Shown: in pieces, positions 11,152 through 21,185 of the stretch
Numbering within the stretch: position 1 is the stretch's first letter
Layout of the letters: each line of letters begins with the position of its first letter
Source of the DNA: Fructilactobacillus lindneri DSM 20690 = JCM 11027
GTDB taxonomy: Bacteria > Bacillota > Bacilli > Lactobacillales > Lactobacillaceae
Assembly (NCBI RefSeq): GCF_002907375.1
Contig: NZ_MIYK01000010.1
Coordinates: forward strand, 310,001-374,000
DNA length: 64,000 bases
Reading direction: 5' to 3'
Translations under genes and position numbers: made by a program
Notes under the pieces: model-generated
The model's database searches: none
Seen by the model: the letters and a program-made list of their open reading frames with translations, nothing else
What the model was told of the DNA's origin: nothing

Positions 11152-11161
11152 AGTATAATTA

Positions 11162-11199
11162 AAAAGAACGTTTGCAAATTAATTTGCAAACGTTCTTTT
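11162..11199. terminator. Bidirectional terminator between rpoC and xpt
   Basis: Two 19-nt arms form a perfect inverted repeat: AAAAGAACGTTTGCAAATT with its exact reverse complement and no separate loop. A-run and T-run flank it on both strands, so it can end rpoC transcripts on the plus strand and xpt transcripts on the minus strand. Confidence 0.9.
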
Positions 11200-11218
11200 A
11201 GTATATAAATTTTTAAAA

Positions 11219-11794
11219 TTAATCATTCATAAAAGTAACTTTGTTATTAGCTAGTGACTTGATTCGAGCAAGAGAATGGACGATAATTCCTTGATCTCGT
11301 AAATATTGGGCCCCAGGCTGAAATGATTTTTCAATTACAATTCCTACACCTGTTAAATTAGCATTGGCATTTTTAATAATTTGTAATAAGCCCTTAACTG
11401 CTTCACCGTTAGCCAAGAAATCATCAATAATTAGTATATGATCGTCTGAATTAATAAATTTCTTTTCAATGTAAATTTGATTATTAGTTTTCTTGGTATA
11501 TGAGATAACCTCGGCTGTATAAACATCATCTCGAACCGTTAGTGATTTGCTTTTTCTAGCAAAAACGACTGGGACATTTAATGCTAAGCCCGTCATCATA
11601 GCTGGAGCGATTCCAGAAGACTCAACCGTAATAATTTTGGTGATTTTTGCAGTTTGAAATAATTGGGCGAATTCTTTTCCAATTTTATACATTAAATTTG
11701 GATCAATTTGATGATTTAAAAATGAATTAACCTTTAAAATATTTCCGGGTAAAACGGTTCCATGTTCCTTAATGGCAGTCTTCAATGCTTCCAT
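11219..11794 (-). CDS. xpt: Xanthine phosphoribosyltransferase
   Basis: A 191-aa purine salvage enzyme that converts xanthine and PRPP to XMP. The type I PRTase PRPP-binding loop is visible as [16 protein letters not shown] (about 123-138), and the N-terminus [16 protein letters not shown] is typical of the family. It is convergent with rpoC. A TATAAT hexamer (minus strand, 11836-11841) in the 68-nt gap after comC may give it its own promoter, but the -35 is poor. It is alone: the usual permease partner pbuX is not adjacent, and no purine riboswitch core fits in the short leader. Confidence 0.92.
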   Translation of the reverse strand: MEALKTAIKEHGTVLPGNILKVNSFLNHQIDPNLMYKIGKEFAQLFQTAKITKIITVESSGIAPAMMTGLALNVPVVFARKSKSLTVRDDVYTAEVISYTKKTNNQIYIEKKFINSDDHILIIDDFLANGEAVKGLLQIIKNANANLTGVGIVIEKSFQPGAQYLRDQGIIVHSLARIKSLANNKVTFMND

Positions 11795-11862
11795 GACATC
11801 CTCCTAATAATAATTGGCAATATTATTCAATTTTAATTATAATATTACGCTGTTTTAAAGTC

Positions 11863-12531
11863 CTAGGCAATTAAGCCCCCGCTATTTACTATTAAAGTAC
11901 CAAAGTATAAAAAAGGAAGAAATGGAATGATTTTTTGTTTTTTAAAGATAGCAAAAAACAGGGCTAGTAATGAAGCAATCAATGTGACATGAATAATAGC
12001 GGTAAATCCAAAAACTATGAGTATTAAAATCATTAAATCTATGTCGCCATTACCAAGCATACTGTAGCGACGATTTAAGGCTAACAAAATAAAATATATT
12101 ATAAAAATAGTTAGTAATTTTAACAAAGATAAATTAGTCACAATAAGTGCAATAATTAATAATGGTAATAACCAATAACTGCTAAACTGAAATGTGAGCA
12201 AGTCAAAGGTGCTGATAATTTGTAAAATTATAATAAATATTAATAATAAAATGTTAATGATGTTACAAGGACGAAATTCTAAAAACGCGACTCCCATAGT
12301 TAATTCAAAAATAAAAACATAATTAGGGATGTTAGTTAGACAGTTACGGCACTTTCCAAACTGAATTATATAACTAATCATCGGAATGAGTTCGTACCAT
12401 TTCAAATTTTTTTGACAATTATCGCAATGGGATCGACCACTAATAAAATTAGTTTTATTCAATGATCGACTAACAAATACATTTAAAAACGAACCGATAA
12501 CGCACCCAAAAACAAACCAATAGAAATTCAT
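11863..12531 (-). CDS. comC: Prepilin peptidase (A24 family, ComC type)
   Basis: A 222-aa polytopic membrane aspartyl protease that cleaves and N-methylates the leader of type IV pilin-like competence pseudopilins. Visible are an N-terminal membrane helix with GSFLNVF, the cytoplasmic zinc-type cluster CDNC...CRNC (about residues 36-65), the first catalytic Asp in STFDLLTFQF, and the second in the GxGD motif GNGDIDL. Both catalytic Asp residues are present, so the enzyme should be active. The ribosome site GGAGGTG lies before ATG 12531. It is divergent from rpsL. Substrate genes (comG operon) are not in the window. Confidence 0.85.
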   Translation of the reverse strand: MNFYWFVFGCVIGSFLNVFVSRSLNKTNFISGRSHCDNCQKNLKWYELIPMISYIIQFGKCRNCLTNIPNYVFIFELTMGVAFLEFRPCNIINILLLIFIIILQIISTFDLLTFQFSSYWLLPLLIIALIVTNLSLLKLLTIFIIYFILLALNRRYSMLGNGDIDLMILILIVFGFTAIIHVTLIASLLALFFAIFKKQKIIPFLPFLYFGTLIVNSGGLIA

Positions 12532-12567
12532 TTTGTCACCTCCATCTTAAAATACGTAAAAATGTTA

Positions 12568-12596
12568 TTGACACTTAATTTTAGACGTGTTAGTCT
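12568..12596 (+). promoter_or_regulatory. rpsL-rpsG(-fusA) promoter
   Basis: TTGACA (12568-12573) is spaced 17 bp from TAGTCT (12591-12596). The -35 is consensus and the -10 is fair. It lies in the divergent gap with comC. Confidence 0.65.
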
Positions 12597-12604
12597 ATTC
12601 ATTG

Positions 12605-12665
12605 TGCTTATTCAAGTTAAGCGATTTTTTTATCTCTAAAAAAGGTCCGCCTGGATGTGTGGACT
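12605..12665 (+). ncRNA. rpsL leader with two hairpins, the first terminator-like
   Basis: GCTTA (12606-12610) pairs with TAAGC (12618-12622) and is followed by GATTTTTTT, a short terminator-like hairpin within about 30 nt of the expected start. A second hairpin, GGTCCGC with GTGGACT (12644-12665), lies before the ribosome site AAAGGAGG. The layout suggests attenuation of the streptomycin operon, but the first stem is short. Confidence 0.4.
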
Positions 12666-12697
12666 TAAAACAATTTTACGAAAGGAGGACTTTTTAG

Positions 12698-13117
12698 ATG
12701 CCTACAATTAACCAATTAGTAAGAAAAGGTCGTAAATCTAGAAGTTCTAAATCAAAGTCCCCAGCTCTTGGCTTCGGATATAACAGTTACAAAAAGAAAC
12801 ATACACAAAATGCTTCACCACAAAAACGTGGGGTTGCAACTCGTGTTGGTACTATGACTCCTAAAAAGCCTAACTCAGCATTACGTAAGTATGCTCGTGT
12901 TCGTCTTTCAAACTTGTATGAAGTTACTGCATACATTCCAGGAATTGGACATAACTTGCAAGAACATAGTGTTGTTTTAATTCGTGGTGGTCGTGTTAAG
13001 GATTTACCTGGAGTTAGATATCATGTTATCCGTGGTGCCTTAGATACTGCCGGTGTTCAAGATCGTCGTCAAGGACGTTCAAAATACGGTACTAAGAGAC
13101 CAAAAGACAAGAAATAA
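12698..13117 (+). CDS. rpsL: 30S ribosomal protein S12
   Basis: A 139-aa decoding-centre protein. The segment [11 protein letters not shown] and the loop [13 protein letters not shown] carry the two lysines whose change gives streptomycin resistance; both are wild-type here. The start ATG follows AAAGGAGGAC. First gene of the str operon (rpsL-rpsG-fusA); tuf does not follow fusA and must lie elsewhere. Confidence 0.97.
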   Translation: MPTINQLVRKGRKSRSSKSKSPALGFGYNSYKKKHTQNASPQKRGVATRVGTMTPKKPNSALRKYARVRLSNLYEVTAYIPGIGHNLQEHSVVLIRGGRVKDLPGVRYHVIRGALDTAGVQDRRQGRSKYGTKRPKDKK

Positions 13118-13145
13118 TATAATATTTAATTAGGAGGTCCTTTAA

Positions 13146-13616
13146 ATGCCTAGAAAAGGTAAAGTTCAACAACGTGAAATCCTTCCTGATCCAATCTACA
13201 ACTCAAAGTTGGTTTCAAAATTAATCAACCACTTGATGTTAGATGGTAAGAGAGGTACTGCATCAGAAATTTTATATGGTGCATTTGATGAAATCAAAGA
13301 ACAAACTGGTAATGATCCAGTTGAAGTATTTGAAGAAGCTATGAAAAACGTAATGCCTGTACTTGAAGTTAAGGCCCGTCGTGTTGGTGGTTCTAACTAC
13401 CAAGTTCCTATTGAAGTTCGTCCAGCAAGAAGAACTACATTAGGTTTGCGATGGATGGTTAACTATGCTCGTCTTCGTGGTGAACATACAATGACTGAAC
13501 GTCTTGCAAAAGAAATCATTGATGCTTCAAACAATACTGGTGCCGCAGTTAAGAAACGCGAAGACACTCATAAAATGGCTGAAGCCAACCGTGCCTTTGC
13601 ACATTATCGTTGGTAA
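13146..13616 (+). CDS. rpsG: 30S ribosomal protein S7
   Basis: A 156-aa primary 16S rRNA-binding protein that nucleates assembly of the 30S head. The N-terminus [20 protein letters not shown] and the C-terminal [15 protein letters not shown] are diagnostic. It follows rpsL by 28 nt with its own ribosome site AGGAGG. Confidence 0.97.
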   Translation: MPRKGKVQQREILPDPIYNSKLVSKLINHLMLDGKRGTASEILYGAFDEIKEQTGNDPVEVFEEAMKNVMPVLEVKARRVGGSNYQVPIEVRPARRTTLGLRWMVNYARLRGEHTMTERLAKEIIDASNNTGAAVKKREDTHKMAEANRAFAHYRW

Positions 13617-13643
13617 TCAGTTATTCGTTTAAATGTAAATCAA

Positions 13644-13671
13644 GGGTGGCTAAATTTTTAGCCACTTTTTT
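13644..13671 (+). terminator. Terminator between rpsG and fusA
   Basis: GTGGCTAAA pairs with TTTAGCCAC (13646-13654 with 13657-13665), followed by a T-run. No clear new promoter lies before fusA, so partial read-through is likely and would set the ratio of EF-G to S7/S12. Confidence 0.8.
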
Positions 13672-13701
13672 AGAATTATTGAATCATAAAAGGAGTTAAA
13701 A

Positions 13702-15798
13702 ATGGCTAACAAACGTGCATTTCCGTTAGAAAAAACACGTAATATTGGGATCGTAGCTCATATTGATGCTGGTAAAACTACTACTACTGAACGTGTCCTT
13801 TACTATACTGGACGAATTCACAAAATTGGTGAAACCCATGATGGTGCTTCGCAAATGGATTTCATGGATGAAGAAAAAGAACGTGGAATTACTATTCAAT
13901 CAGCTGCTACTACTGCTGAATGGAAGGGATACCGAGTTAACATTATCGATACTCCAGGACACGTTGATTTTACTGCCGAAGTAGAACGTTCTCTTCGTGT
14001 GCTTGATGGTGGTATTGTGGTAATGGATGGTGAAGCAGGGGTTGAACCTCAGACTGAAACAGTTTGGCGTCAATGTTCTGACTTTAACGTTCCTCGAATT
14101 GTTTTCATTAATAAGATGGATAAAATGGGAGCAAACTTTGATTGGTCAGTTCAAACCATCAAAGATCGTTTACATGCGAATGCTGTTCCTGTTCAAGTTC
14201 CAGTGGGTGCCGAATCTGATTTTGAAGGTGTAATTGACTTAGTTACTATGAAAGCCTACCTTTACGATGAAGATAAAGAAGGGGAAAACTGGGATGTTGT
14301 AGATATTCCAGCTGACTATCAAGAAAAAGCTCAACAAGCTCATGATGATATGGTTGAAGCAGTAGCTGATGTTGATGACGAAGTGATGGCTAAATTCCTT
14401 GAAGGTGAAGAAATCAGCGAAGAGGATATTAAAGCCGGAATTCGTCGTGCTACTTTAAACTTGCAAATGTTCCCAGTTTACGCTGGTTCAGCTTACAAGA
14501 ACAAAGGGGTACAAATGATGATGGATGGTGTGATTGATTACTTACCATCACCATTGGAAGTTCGTCCATACATGGCTACGGATCCTGAAGATGAAGATAA
14601 GCAAGTAGAAATTCGTGCTGATGATAAGGGTCCTTTTGCTGCTTTAGCCTTTAAGATTATGACTGACCCTTATGTTGGTCGTTTAACCTTTATCCGAGTT
14701 TATCGTGGTACTTTAGGTGCTGGTTCATATATTTTGAATGCAACTAAAGACAAACGTGAACGAGTTGGACGTTTAGTTCAAATGCATTCTGATCAACGTC
14801 AAGAAATCCCAGAAGTATTTTCTGGTGATATTGCCGCTACAATTGGGTTGAAAAATACTACTACTGGTGATTCTTTAACTGACCCAGACCATCCACTTAT
14901 CTTAGAATCAATGGAATTCCCTGAACCAGTTATTCAGGTTTCAATTGAACCTAAGACTAAAGCTGATCAAAACAAAATGAATACTGCTTTACAAAAACTT
15001 TCTGAAGAAGATCCTACTTTCCAAGCAAATACAGACCCTGAAACTGGTCAAACTATTATTGCCGGAATGGGTGAATTACAATTGAACATCATTATTGAAC
15101 GAATGAGACGTGAATTTAATGTTGATGCTACGATTGGTGCTCCACAAGTTGCTTATCGTGAAGCCTTCTCAAAACCTGTTAAAGCAGAAGGTAAGTTTGT
15201 TCGTCAATCTGGTGGTAAAGGTCAATATGGTGATGTTTATATTGAATTTACGCCAAGTGCAGAAGGCGATGGATTTACTTTTGAAGATGCCATTGTTGGT
15301 GGGGTTGTTCCTCGTGAATTTATTCCTTCCGTTGAACAAGGTTTGAAAGAAGCTATGGAAAACGGTGTAATTGCTGGATATCCATTGATTGATATTAAAG
15401 CCAAGTTATATGATGGTAGTTATCATGATGTCGATTCTAGTGAAGCAGCCTTTAAAATTGCTGCCTCATTAGCATTGCGTGAAGCTGCTAAAAAAGCGGA
15501 TCCTAAGATTTTGGAACCAATTATGAAAGTTGATATTCGAGTTCCAGAAGAATACATGGGTGATGTTATGGGACAAGTTACTGCTCGTCGTGGTAATATT
15601 GAAGGTATGGAAGCACGTGATGGTGCTGAAGATATTCATGCGATGGTTCCATTGGCAGAAATGTTTGGATATGTTACTGATTTGCGTTCTGCAACTCAAG
15701 GACGTGGAACATTCGTAATGTCATTTGATCATTACACTGCTGTTCCTAAGAGTATTCAAGAAGATATTATTAAGAAAAATGGTGGAAACGCTGAATAA
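13702..15798 (+). CDS. fusA: Elongation factor G
   Basis: A 698-aa translocase GTPase. G1 is AHIDAGKTT near residue 18, the switch I region has [14 protein letters not shown]3 is DTPGHVDF and G4 is NKMD. Domains II-V follow (domain IV with GGKGQYGDV). The length matches bacterial EF-G. The start ATG follows AAAAGGAG. Separated from rpsG by a terminator; its own terminator is at 15811. Confidence 0.97.
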   Translation: MANKRAFPLEKTRNIGIVAHIDAGKTTTTERVLYYTGRIHKIGETHDGASQMDFMDEEKERGITIQSAATTAEWKGYRVNIIDTPGHVDFTAEVERSLRVLDGGIVVMDGEAGVEPQTETVWRQCSDFNVPRIVFINKMDKMGANFDWSVQTIKDRLHANAVPVQVPVGAESDFEGVIDLVTMKAYLYDEDKEGENWDVVDIPADYQEKAQQAHDDMVEAVADVDDEVMAKFLEGEEISEEDIKAGIRRATLNLQMFPVYAGSAYKNKGVQMMMDGVIDYLPSPLEVRPYMATDPEDEDKQVEIRADDKGPFAALAFKIMTDPYVGRLTFIRVYRGTLGAGSYILNATKDKRERVGRLVQMHSDQRQEIPEVFSGDIAATIGLKNTTTGDSLTDPDHPLILESMEFPEPVIQVSIEPKTKADQNKMNTALQKLSEEDPTFQANTDPETGQTIIAGMGELQLNIIIERMRREFNVDATIGAPQVAYREAFSKPVKAEGKFVRQSGGKGQYGDVYIEFTPSAEGDGFTFEDAIVGGVVPREFIPSVEQGLKEAMENGVIAGYPLIDIKAKLYDGSYHDVDSSEAAFKIAASLALREAAKKADPKILEPIMKVDIRVPEEYMGDVMGQVTARRGNIEGMEARDGAEDIHAMVPLAEMFGYVTDLRSATQGRGTFVMSFDHYTAVPKSIQEDIIKKNGGNAE

Positions 15799-15810
15799 TT
15801 AAAAATTATA

Positions 15811-15856
15811 AAAAGTCTGTTAATTTCTATTTCAGAAATTGGCAGACTTTTTTATT
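15811..15856 (+). terminator. fusA terminator
   Basis: AAAAGTCTG and AATTTCT pair with AGAAATT and CAGACTTTT with a small internal loop (15811-15850), followed by a T-run. It isolates the str operon from the S10 superoperon. Confidence 0.85.
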
Positions 15857-15873
15857 TATTTAGACTAAAACCC

Positions 15874-15902
15874 TTGAAACAATGGTAAATATTCGGTATT
15901 AT
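15874..15902 (+). promoter_or_regulatory. S10 superoperon promoter
   Basis: TTGAAA (15874-15879) is spaced 17 bp from TATTAT (15897-15902); a TATAAT overlaps at 15902. It appears to be the main promoter for the long ribosomal protein operon. Confidence 0.65.
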
Positions 15903-15924
15903 ATAATAGTGTCTTACTTTGAGG

Positions 15925-16034
15925 GACTAGTGTGCTCAAAAAAGGCATTAAAATTAGCAATGATGTAGAAGGTTGCGGCACACCCGGCCGCTTTGCCATG
16001 GCAAGGTACGTCGGTAATTTCTACGGAGTTAGTC
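15925..16034 (+). ncRNA. Structured rpsJ (S10 operon) leader RNA
   Basis: The roughly 160-nt untranslated leader folds into nested helices. The outer GACTA (15925-15929) pairs with TAGTC (16030-16034); next GTAGAA (15965-15970) pairs with TTCTAC (16019-16024). Inside are two GC-rich hairpins, GCGGC with GCCGC (15975-15991) and TTGCCATGGCAA (15993-16004). No T-run follows, so control would be by another mechanism such as ribosomal protein binding. I recall similar sequence upstream of rpsJ in other lactobacilli and enterococci, where a spurious small ORF is often annotated over it. Confidence 0.6.
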
Positions 16035-16067
16035 TTATTTTGGAAAATAGACGAAGGAGGGATAACT

Positions 16068-16376
16068 ATGGCAAAAGAAAAAATTCGTATCCGTTTAAAG
16101 GCTTACGAACATCGTAGTTTGGATCAAGCTGCTGACAAAATTGTAGCAACTGCACAAAGAACTGGAGCTAACATTTCTGGCCCAATTCCATTGCCAACTG
16201 AAAGAACTTTATACACAGTTTTGGCATCACCATTCAAATACAGTAAAGCTCAAGAACAATTCGAAATGCTAACACACAAGCGTTTGATTGACATTTTGAA
16301 CCCAACCCCTAAAACGGTTGATTCATTAATGAAATTAGACTTACCAAGTAGTGTAGACATCGAGATTAAATTATAA
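16068..16376 (+). CDS. rpsJ: 30S ribosomal protein S10
   Basis: A 102-aa protein of the 30S head, also known in transcription antitermination with NusB (NusE). [20 protein letters not shown] and the loop [11 protein letters not shown] identify it. An in-frame upstream start at 15993 lies in the structured leader; ATG 16068 with GAAGGAGGG before it is correct. First gene of the S10-spc-alpha superoperon. Confidence 0.97.
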   Translation: MAKEKIRIRLKAYEHRSLDQAADKIVATAQRTGANISGPIPLPTERTLYTVLASPFKYSKAQEQFEMLTHKRLIDILNPTPKTVDSLMKLDLPSSVDIEIKL

Positions 16377-16403
16377 TCATTACAAAATATTGGAGGTGTA
16401 CTC

Positions 16404-17039
16404 ATGACCAAAAAAGGAATCTTAGGTAAAAAGGTCGGAATGACACAAGTTTTTACTGAAAACGGTGAATTAGTTCCAGTTACTGTTGTCGATGTAACCC
16501 CAAATGTTGTTTTACAAGTTAAAAACAACGAAACTGACGGTTACGAAGCAATTCAACTTGGATTTGATGACAAACGCTCAGTATTAAGTAACAAACCTGA
16601 AGAGGGTCATGTTAAAAAGGCAAATACTACTCCTAAGCGCTTCATTCGTGAAATCAACGATGTTGACTTAGGTGAATACAAAGTTGGAGACGAAGTTAAA
16701 GCTGACACATTTGCAGCAGGCGATTTCGTTGATGTAACGGGTACTACTAAAGGTCATGGCTACCAAGGTAACATTAAAAAAGATGGTCAACATAGAGGAC
16801 CTACTACTCATGGTTCAAGATATCACCGTCGTCCCGGTTCTCTTGGTGTTATTATTAACCGTGTTGTTAAAGGTATGAAATTACCTGGAAGAATGGGTAA
16901 CAATACTGTTACTATTCAAAACCTTGAAGTTGTTAAGGCTGACACAGAAAACAACGTATTATTAATTAAAGGTAACGTTCCAGGAGCCAACAAAACACTA
17001 GTTACAGTTCGTACTGCAGTTAGTGAATCAAGAAAATAG
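16404..17039 (+). CDS. rplC: 50S ribosomal protein L3
   Basis: A 211-aa protein that binds near the 3' end of 23S rRNA and initiates assembly. [17 protein letters not shown] and the loop region [14 protein letters not shown] are diagnostic. It starts 27 nt after rpsJ with ribosome site GGAGGTG. Confidence 0.97.
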   Translation: MTKKGILGKKVGMTQVFTENGELVPVTVVDVTPNVVLQVKNNETDGYEAIQLGFDDKRSVLSNKPEEGHVKKANTTPKRFIREINDVDLGEYKVGDEVKADTFAAGDFVDVTGTTKGHGYQGNIKKDGQHRGPTTHGSRYHRRPGSLGVIINRVVKGMKLPGRMGNNTVTIQNLEVVKADTENNVLLIKGNVPGANKTLVTVRTAVSESRK

Positions 17040-17055
17040 AAAGGAGGAACCGTAA

Positions 17056-17679
17056 ATGACAAGCGTATCATTATACAAACAAGATGGAAGTAAGAACGGT
17101 ACAGTTGATCTTAATGAAACTATTTTCAACATTGAACCAAATGAAGATGTAGTATTTGACACTGTAGTGATGCAAAGAGCTTCACAACGCCAAGGTACTA
17201 ATGGAAGCAAGTCCAGAGGACAAGTTAGTGGTGGTGGTAAAAAGCCATGGAGACAAAAAGGTACTGGTCGTGCCCGTCAAGGTTCTATTCGTTCACCTCA
17301 ATGGGTTGGTGGTGGAGTAGTATTCGGACCAACTTCTCGTTCATACAGCTACCATCTTCCTAAAAAGGTTACTAGATTAGCTGTTAAATCAGTTCTTTCA
17401 GAAAAAGTTGCAAATGGTGACTTGATTGTTGTTGATTCAATTGAATTTGACAAACCAAAAACTAAAGAATTTGCTGAATTATTGAAAAATATTGACGCAG
17501 CTACTAAGACATTAGTAGTTTTGGAAGATGACAATGAAAATGCTATTCGTTCTGCAAGAAACATTGATAATGTTCAAGTTATCAATGGTAAGAGCGTTAA
17601 TACACTTGATGTATTAAATAGCAAAAAAGTTGTCATCACCAAGGCTGCTCTTTCTCAAGTAGAGGAGGTGCTCGCATAA
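17056..17679 (+). CDS. rplD: 50S ribosomal protein L4
   Basis: A 207-aa protein with an extended loop (about 45-100, [20 protein letters not shown]) that lines the exit tunnel. In enteric bacteria L4 represses its own operon; no such role is shown in Firmicutes, but it is an obvious candidate ligand for the leader upstream of rpsJ. It overlaps rplW in TAATG. Confidence 0.97.
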   Translation: MTSVSLYKQDGSKNGTVDLNETIFNIEPNEDVVFDTVVMQRASQRQGTNGSKSRGQVSGGGKKPWRQKGTGRARQGSIRSPQWVGGGVVFGPTSRSYSYHLPKKVTRLAVKSVLSEKVANGDLIVVDSIEFDKPKTKEFAELLKNIDAATKTLVVLEDDNENAIRSARNIDNVQVINGKSVNTLDVLNSKKVVITKAALSQVEEVLA

Positions 17680-17966
17680 TGGAAGCACGAGACATTATTT
17701 TACGTCCAGTTATCACAGAAGCTTCAACTGATCGTATGGACGACAAAAAGTATACATTTGATGTTGATTTACGAGCAAACAAAAACCAAGTTAAAGATGC
17801 TGTTGAAGAAATTTTTGGCGTTAAGGTTGTTAAAGTAAACATCATGAATGTTAGAGGAAAAGAAAAAAGACAAGGTAGATATGTTGGAATGACTAAAAAA
17901 CGTCGTAAAGCTATCGTTACTTTGTCAGATGATTCAGATGAAATTAAGTTATTCTCTGAAGAATAA
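17679..17966 (+). CDS. rplW: 50S ribosomal protein L23
   Basis: A 95-aa protein at the tunnel exit and docking site for SRP and trigger factor. [17 protein letters not shown] at the start is typical. The start overlaps the rplD stop by one base with an AGAGGAGGTG site inside rplD, so the two are likely translationally coupled. Confidence 0.97.
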   Translation: MEARDIILRPVITEASTDRMDDKKYTFDVDLRANKNQVKDAVEEIFGVKVVKVNIMNVRGKEKRQGRYVGMTKKRRKAIVTLSDDSDEIKLFSEE

Positions 17967-17989
17967 TATTTGAATAGGAGGGAAATAAC

Positions 17990-18835
17990 GTGGCTTTAAA
18001 GAAATATAAACCAACGACTAATGGTCGTCGTAATATGACTAGTATTGATTACAGTGAAATCACTACTAACAAGCCTGAAAAGAGTTTGCTTGCAGTTAAC
18101 GCTCACACAGCCGGACGTAATAATTCTGGTCGCATGACTGTTCGTCACCGTGGCGGTGGAAACAAACATAAATATCGTATTATCGATTTCAAGCGTAATC
18201 ATGATGGTGTTCCAGCAACTGTAAAGACACTTGAATATGATCCAAACAGAAGTGCTAACATTGCATTGATTGTATATGCTGATGGATTAAAATCATACAT
18301 TATTGCTCCTAAAGGATTAAAAGTTGGCGATGTTGTTGAATCAGGAAAAGATGCTGATATCAAACCTGGTAATGCACTTCAGCTTAAAGATATTCCAGTT
18401 GGATCAATTATTCATAACATTGAATTGAAACCAGGCAAGGGTGGCCAATTAGCTCGTTCTGCTGGAAACTCAGCTCAATTAATTAGTAATGAAGGAAATG
18501 ACAAGTATTCACTTGTTAAATTACCTTCCGGTGAAGTTAGAATGGTTCTCTCAGTTTGTCGTGCTACTATCGGTGCTGTAGGTAATGGTGAACATTCACT
18601 TATTAACTGGGGTAAAGCAGGTAGAACTCGTTATCGTGGTCAAAGACCTCATGTTCGTGGTTCTGTAATGAATCCTAACGATCACCCACATGGTGGTGGT
18701 GAAGGAAAAGCTCCAGTTGGTTACCCATCTCCATTGTCTCCATGGCATAAGAAGACGGTTGGTAAGAAAACTCGTTCTAAGAAAGCACGTTCAAGTAAGT
18801 TTATTGTTCGTCGTCGTAAAGGTTCAAAGATGTAA
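17990..18835 (+). CDS. rplB: 50S ribosomal protein L2
   Basis: A 281-aa protein near the peptidyl transferase centre. [15 protein letters not shown] with the conserved histidine, and the basic C-terminus, identify it. The start is GTG at 17990 after AGGAGGGAAA. The typical N-terminus [15 protein letters not shown] follows directly, so no ATG alternative is needed. Confidence 0.97.
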   Translation: MALKKYKPTTNGRRNMTSIDYSEITTNKPEKSLLAVNAHTAGRNNSGRMTVRHRGGGNKHKYRIIDFKRNHDGVPATVKTLEYDPNRSANIALIVYADGLKSYIIAPKGLKVGDVVESGKDADIKPGNALQLKDIPVGSIIHNIELKPGKGGQLARSAGNSAQLISNEGNDKYSLVKLPSGEVRMVLSVCRATIGAVGNGEHSLINWGKAGRTRYRGQRPHVRGSVMNPNDHPHGGGEGKAPVGYPSPLSPWHKKTVGKKTRSKKARSSKFIVRRRKGSKM

Positions 18836-18884
18836 TATAACTTACATTTAGATTAACAATTACTTTGAAGAGGAGGTTTTATTA

Positions 18885-19175
18885 ATGAGCCGTAGTTTAA
18901 AAAAGGGACCATTTGCTGATAAATCTTTATTAAAGAAAATTGATGCTCAGAAAGATCAAGAAAAAAAGACTGTAATTAAAACATGGTCACGTCGTTCAAC
19001 TATTTTCCCAAGTTTCATTGGTTATACCATTTCTGTATATAACGGAAGAACTCATGTCCCAGTTTATATTCAAGAAGACATGGTAGGTCACAAACTTGGA
19101 GAATTTGCACCAACTCGTACATTCCATGGTCATGGTAATGTAGGTGGCAAAGGTGCCGACAAGCAAACTGTTTAA
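18885..19175 (+). CDS. rpsS: 30S ribosomal protein S19
   Basis: A 96-aa protein of the 30S head next to S13. [19 protein letters not shown] and [16 protein letters not shown] are diagnostic. Ribosome site GAGGAGG. Confidence 0.97.
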   Translation: MSRSLKKGPFADKSLLKKIDAQKDQEKKTVIKTWSRRSTIFPSFIGYTISVYNGRTHVPVYIQEDMVGHKLGEFAPTRTFHGHGNVGGKGADKQTV

Positions 19176-19191
19176 ACAAGGAGGATATCTA

Positions 19192-19548
19192 ATGGCTGAA
19201 CAAGTTACATCAGCAAAAGCTATTGCCAAAACTGTTCGTATTGCCCCTCGTAAGGTCCGCCTTGTTTTAGATCTTATTAGAGGAAAGAACGTAGCAGAAG
19301 CTACTTCTATTTTAGAGTTCACCCCTCGAGGTGCTTCTCCAGTAGTAGAAAAAGTTTTGAAATCAGCTGTAGCAAATGCAGAAAATAATTTTGACCTTGA
19401 TGGTCAAGACTTAGTTATTAGTGAAGCATACGCAGACGAAGGTCCAACCTTAAAGCGTTTCCGTCCCCGTGCCAAGGGTTCAGCTTCACCAATCAATAAA
19501 AGAACAAGTCACATTACAATCGTAGTATCAGAAAAGAAGGAGGGATAG
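19192..19548 (+). CDS. rplV: 50S ribosomal protein L22
   Basis: A 118-aa protein whose beta-hairpin reaches into the exit tunnel (near [19 protein letters not shown]). ATG 19192 with AAGGAGGATAT before it is the start; an upstream in-frame ATG at 19144 lies within rpsS. Confidence 0.96.
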   Translation: MAEQVTSAKAIAKTVRIAPRKVRLVLDLIRGKNVAEATSILEFTPRGASPVVEKVLKSAVANAENNFDLDGQDLVISEAYADEGPTLKRFRPRAKGSASPINKRTSHITIVVSEKKEG

Positions 19549-19551
19549 AAC

Positions 19552-20214
19552 ATGGGTCAAAAAATTAATCCTAATGGTTTGCGAATTGGCGTTAATCGTG
19601 GTTGGCAAGCACAATGGTATGCCAACGATGATAAATTCGCTTCATACTTAAATGAAGATTTGAAGATTCGTGACTACCTCGAAAAACGTTTAGCTGATGC
19701 CTCAGTATCAGAAATTGACATTGAACGAGCTGCAAAACGTATTAACATTTCTATTCACACTGCCAAACCTGGAATGGTAATTGGTAAAGGTGGTTCAGAA
19801 GTTGAAAGTCTTCGTCAAGAACTAAACAAATTAACTGGACGTCGTGTTCACATTAATATTGTTGAAGTTAAAAAACCAGATCTTGAAGCTGACCTTGTTG
19901 GTGATAACATTGCTAAACAACTTGAAGGTCGTGTTGCATTCCGTCGTGCTATGCGTCAAAGCATGAAAGGCGTTATGCGTTCAGGAGCAAAAGGTGTTAA
20001 AACTCAATCTTCAGGTCGTTTAAATGGTGCTGATATGGCTCGTGTTGAAAGTTACTCAGAAGGAAGAGTTCCTCTTCATACTTTGAGAGCTGACATTAAC
20101 TATTCATGGAATGAAGCACATACCACTTATGGTTCAATCGGTGTAAAAACTTGGATTAACCGTGGTGAAGTTTTACCTGACAAACCTGAGGAAAAACGTA
20201 AGGGAGGTAAATAA
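19552..20214 (+). CDS. rpsC: 30S ribosomal protein S3
   Basis: A 220-aa mRNA-entry-site protein. The KH domain [12 protein letters not shown] (about 76-87) is clear. It starts four bases after rplV, with the ribosome site AGGAGGG inside the rplV 3' end, so coupling is likely. Confidence 0.97.
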   Translation: MGQKINPNGLRIGVNRGWQAQWYANDDKFASYLNEDLKIRDYLEKRLADASVSEIDIERAAKRINISIHTAKPGMVIGKGGSEVESLRQELNKLTGRRVHINIVEVKKPDLEADLVGDNIAKQLEGRVAFRRAMRQSMKGVMRSGAKGVKTQSSGRLNGADMARVESYSEGRVPLHTLRADINYSWNEAHTTYGSIGVKTWINRGEVLPDKPEEKRKGGK

Positions 20215-20216
20215 AT

Positions 20217-20651
20217 ATGCTTGTACCAAAACGTGTTAAGCATCGTCGTGAACATCGAGGCAAGCTACGTGGACATTCAAAAGGTGGAAACAGTGTAGCC
20301 TTTGGTGAATACGGTTTACAAGCCGTTGATTCACATTGGATCTCTAACAGACAAATTGAAGCTTGTCGTATTGCTATTACTCGTTGTATGAAACGTGGTG
20401 GTAAAGTTTGGATTAAAATTTTCCCACACAAATCATACACTGAAAAGGGTATTGGTGTTCGTATGGGTAAAGGTAAAGGTAGTCCAGCTGGATGGGTTTC
20501 TCCTGTTAAGCGTGGTAAAGTCCTTTTTGAAGTTGGTGGTGTTGATAAAGCAACAGCCATTAAAGCTTTAACTTTGGCTTCAAGCAAGTTGCCTGTTCGT
20601 ACTAAGATTATTAAACGTGAGGAAGTAGGTGGCGATTCAGATGAAGGCTAA
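20217..20651 (+). CDS. rplP: 50S ribosomal protein L16
   Basis: A 144-aa protein near the A site and peptidyl transferase centre. [19 protein letters not shown] and [18 protein letters not shown] are diagnostic. It starts three bases after rpsC and overlaps the start of rpmC by 11 nt. Confidence 0.97.
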   Translation: MLVPKRVKHRREHRGKLRGHSKGGNSVAFGEYGLQAVDSHWISNRQIEACRIAITRCMKRGGKVWIKIFPHKSYTEKGIGVRMGKGKGSPAGWVSPVKRGKVLFEVGGVDKATAIKALTLASSKLPVRTKIIKREEVGGDSDEG

Positions 20652-20835
20652 AGAAATTAGTAAGTTGACTACTGACGAGATGCGTGCTAAAGAACAAGAT
20701 TACAAAAAAGAATTGTTCAATCTTCGTTTTCAATTAGCCACTGGACAATTAGAGAATACTGCTCGTCTAAGAACTGTTCGCAAAACAATTGCTCGTCTAA
20801 AAACTGCATTAAGACAAAAAGAATTAAATAAATAA
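20641..20835 (+). CDS. rpmC: 50S ribosomal protein L29
   Basis: A 64-aa tunnel-exit protein with two helices ([18 protein letters not shown]). The start is ATG 20641 inside rplP, giving [10 protein letters not shown] as in the family, with AGGTGG ahead of it. The in-frame GTG 20629 would add four residues and is less likely. Confidence 0.93.
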   Translation: MKAKEISKLTTDEMRAKEQDYKKELFNLRFQLATGQLENTARLRTVRKTIARLKTALRQKELNK

Positions 20836-20862
20836 AATACGATAAAAGGGAGGGGTTATTAT

Positions 20863-21129
20863 ATGAGCGAAAAACGTAATGAACGTAAGACATATAGAGG
20901 CCGTGTTGTTTCTGACAAAATGGATAAAACTATTACTGTTGTAGTAGAAACTACTAAAACGCATCCAACTTACGGGAAACGCATTAAGTATACTAAAAAG
21001 TACATGACTCGCGATGAAAACAACGAAGCAAAAGTGAACGATATTGTTGAAATTATGGAAACTAGACCATTATCAAAAAATGTTCATTTTCGTTTAGTTA
21101 ACATTGTTGAAAAGGCCGTAATTATTTAG
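20863..21129 (+). CDS. rpsQ: 30S ribosomal protein S17
   Basis: An 88-aa OB-fold protein that binds 16S r[22 protein letters not shown] and the [13 protein letters not shown] end are diagnostic. Ribosome site GGGAGGGG. Confidence 0.97.
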   Translation: MSEKRNERKTYRGRVVSDKMDKTITVVVETTKTHPTYGKRIKYTKKYMTRDENNEAKVNDIVEIMETRPLSKNVHFRLVNIVEKAVII

Positions 21130-21185
21130 TCTTGTTTCATTTTTATCGTATATTTATTTAGTTTAAGAAGGGAGGACACTTACTT

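Noticed and set aside
11795-11862. Purine riboswitch upstream of xpt
   Set aside because: The 68-nt gap lacks the conserved junction and loop sequences and is too short for aptamer plus terminator.
12800-13000. Streptomycin-resistance substitution in rpsL
   Set aside because: Both key lysines (TPKKPNS and GRVKDLPG) are present.
13644-13671. The rpsG-fusA hairpin as a full operon boundary
   Set aside because: No clear promoter follows before fusA, so I treat it as a partial terminator within the str operon.
15932-16117. A 61-codon frame covering the rpsJ leader and the start of rpsJ
   Set aside because: It has no ribosome site, runs through the structured leader and out of frame into rpsJ. 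Its apparent conservation is better explained by the RNA structure.
20156-20587. A 143-codon antisense frame opposite rpsC/rplP
   Set aside because: Shadow of strongly constrained ribosomal protein codons; no ribosome site and no recognisable protein.
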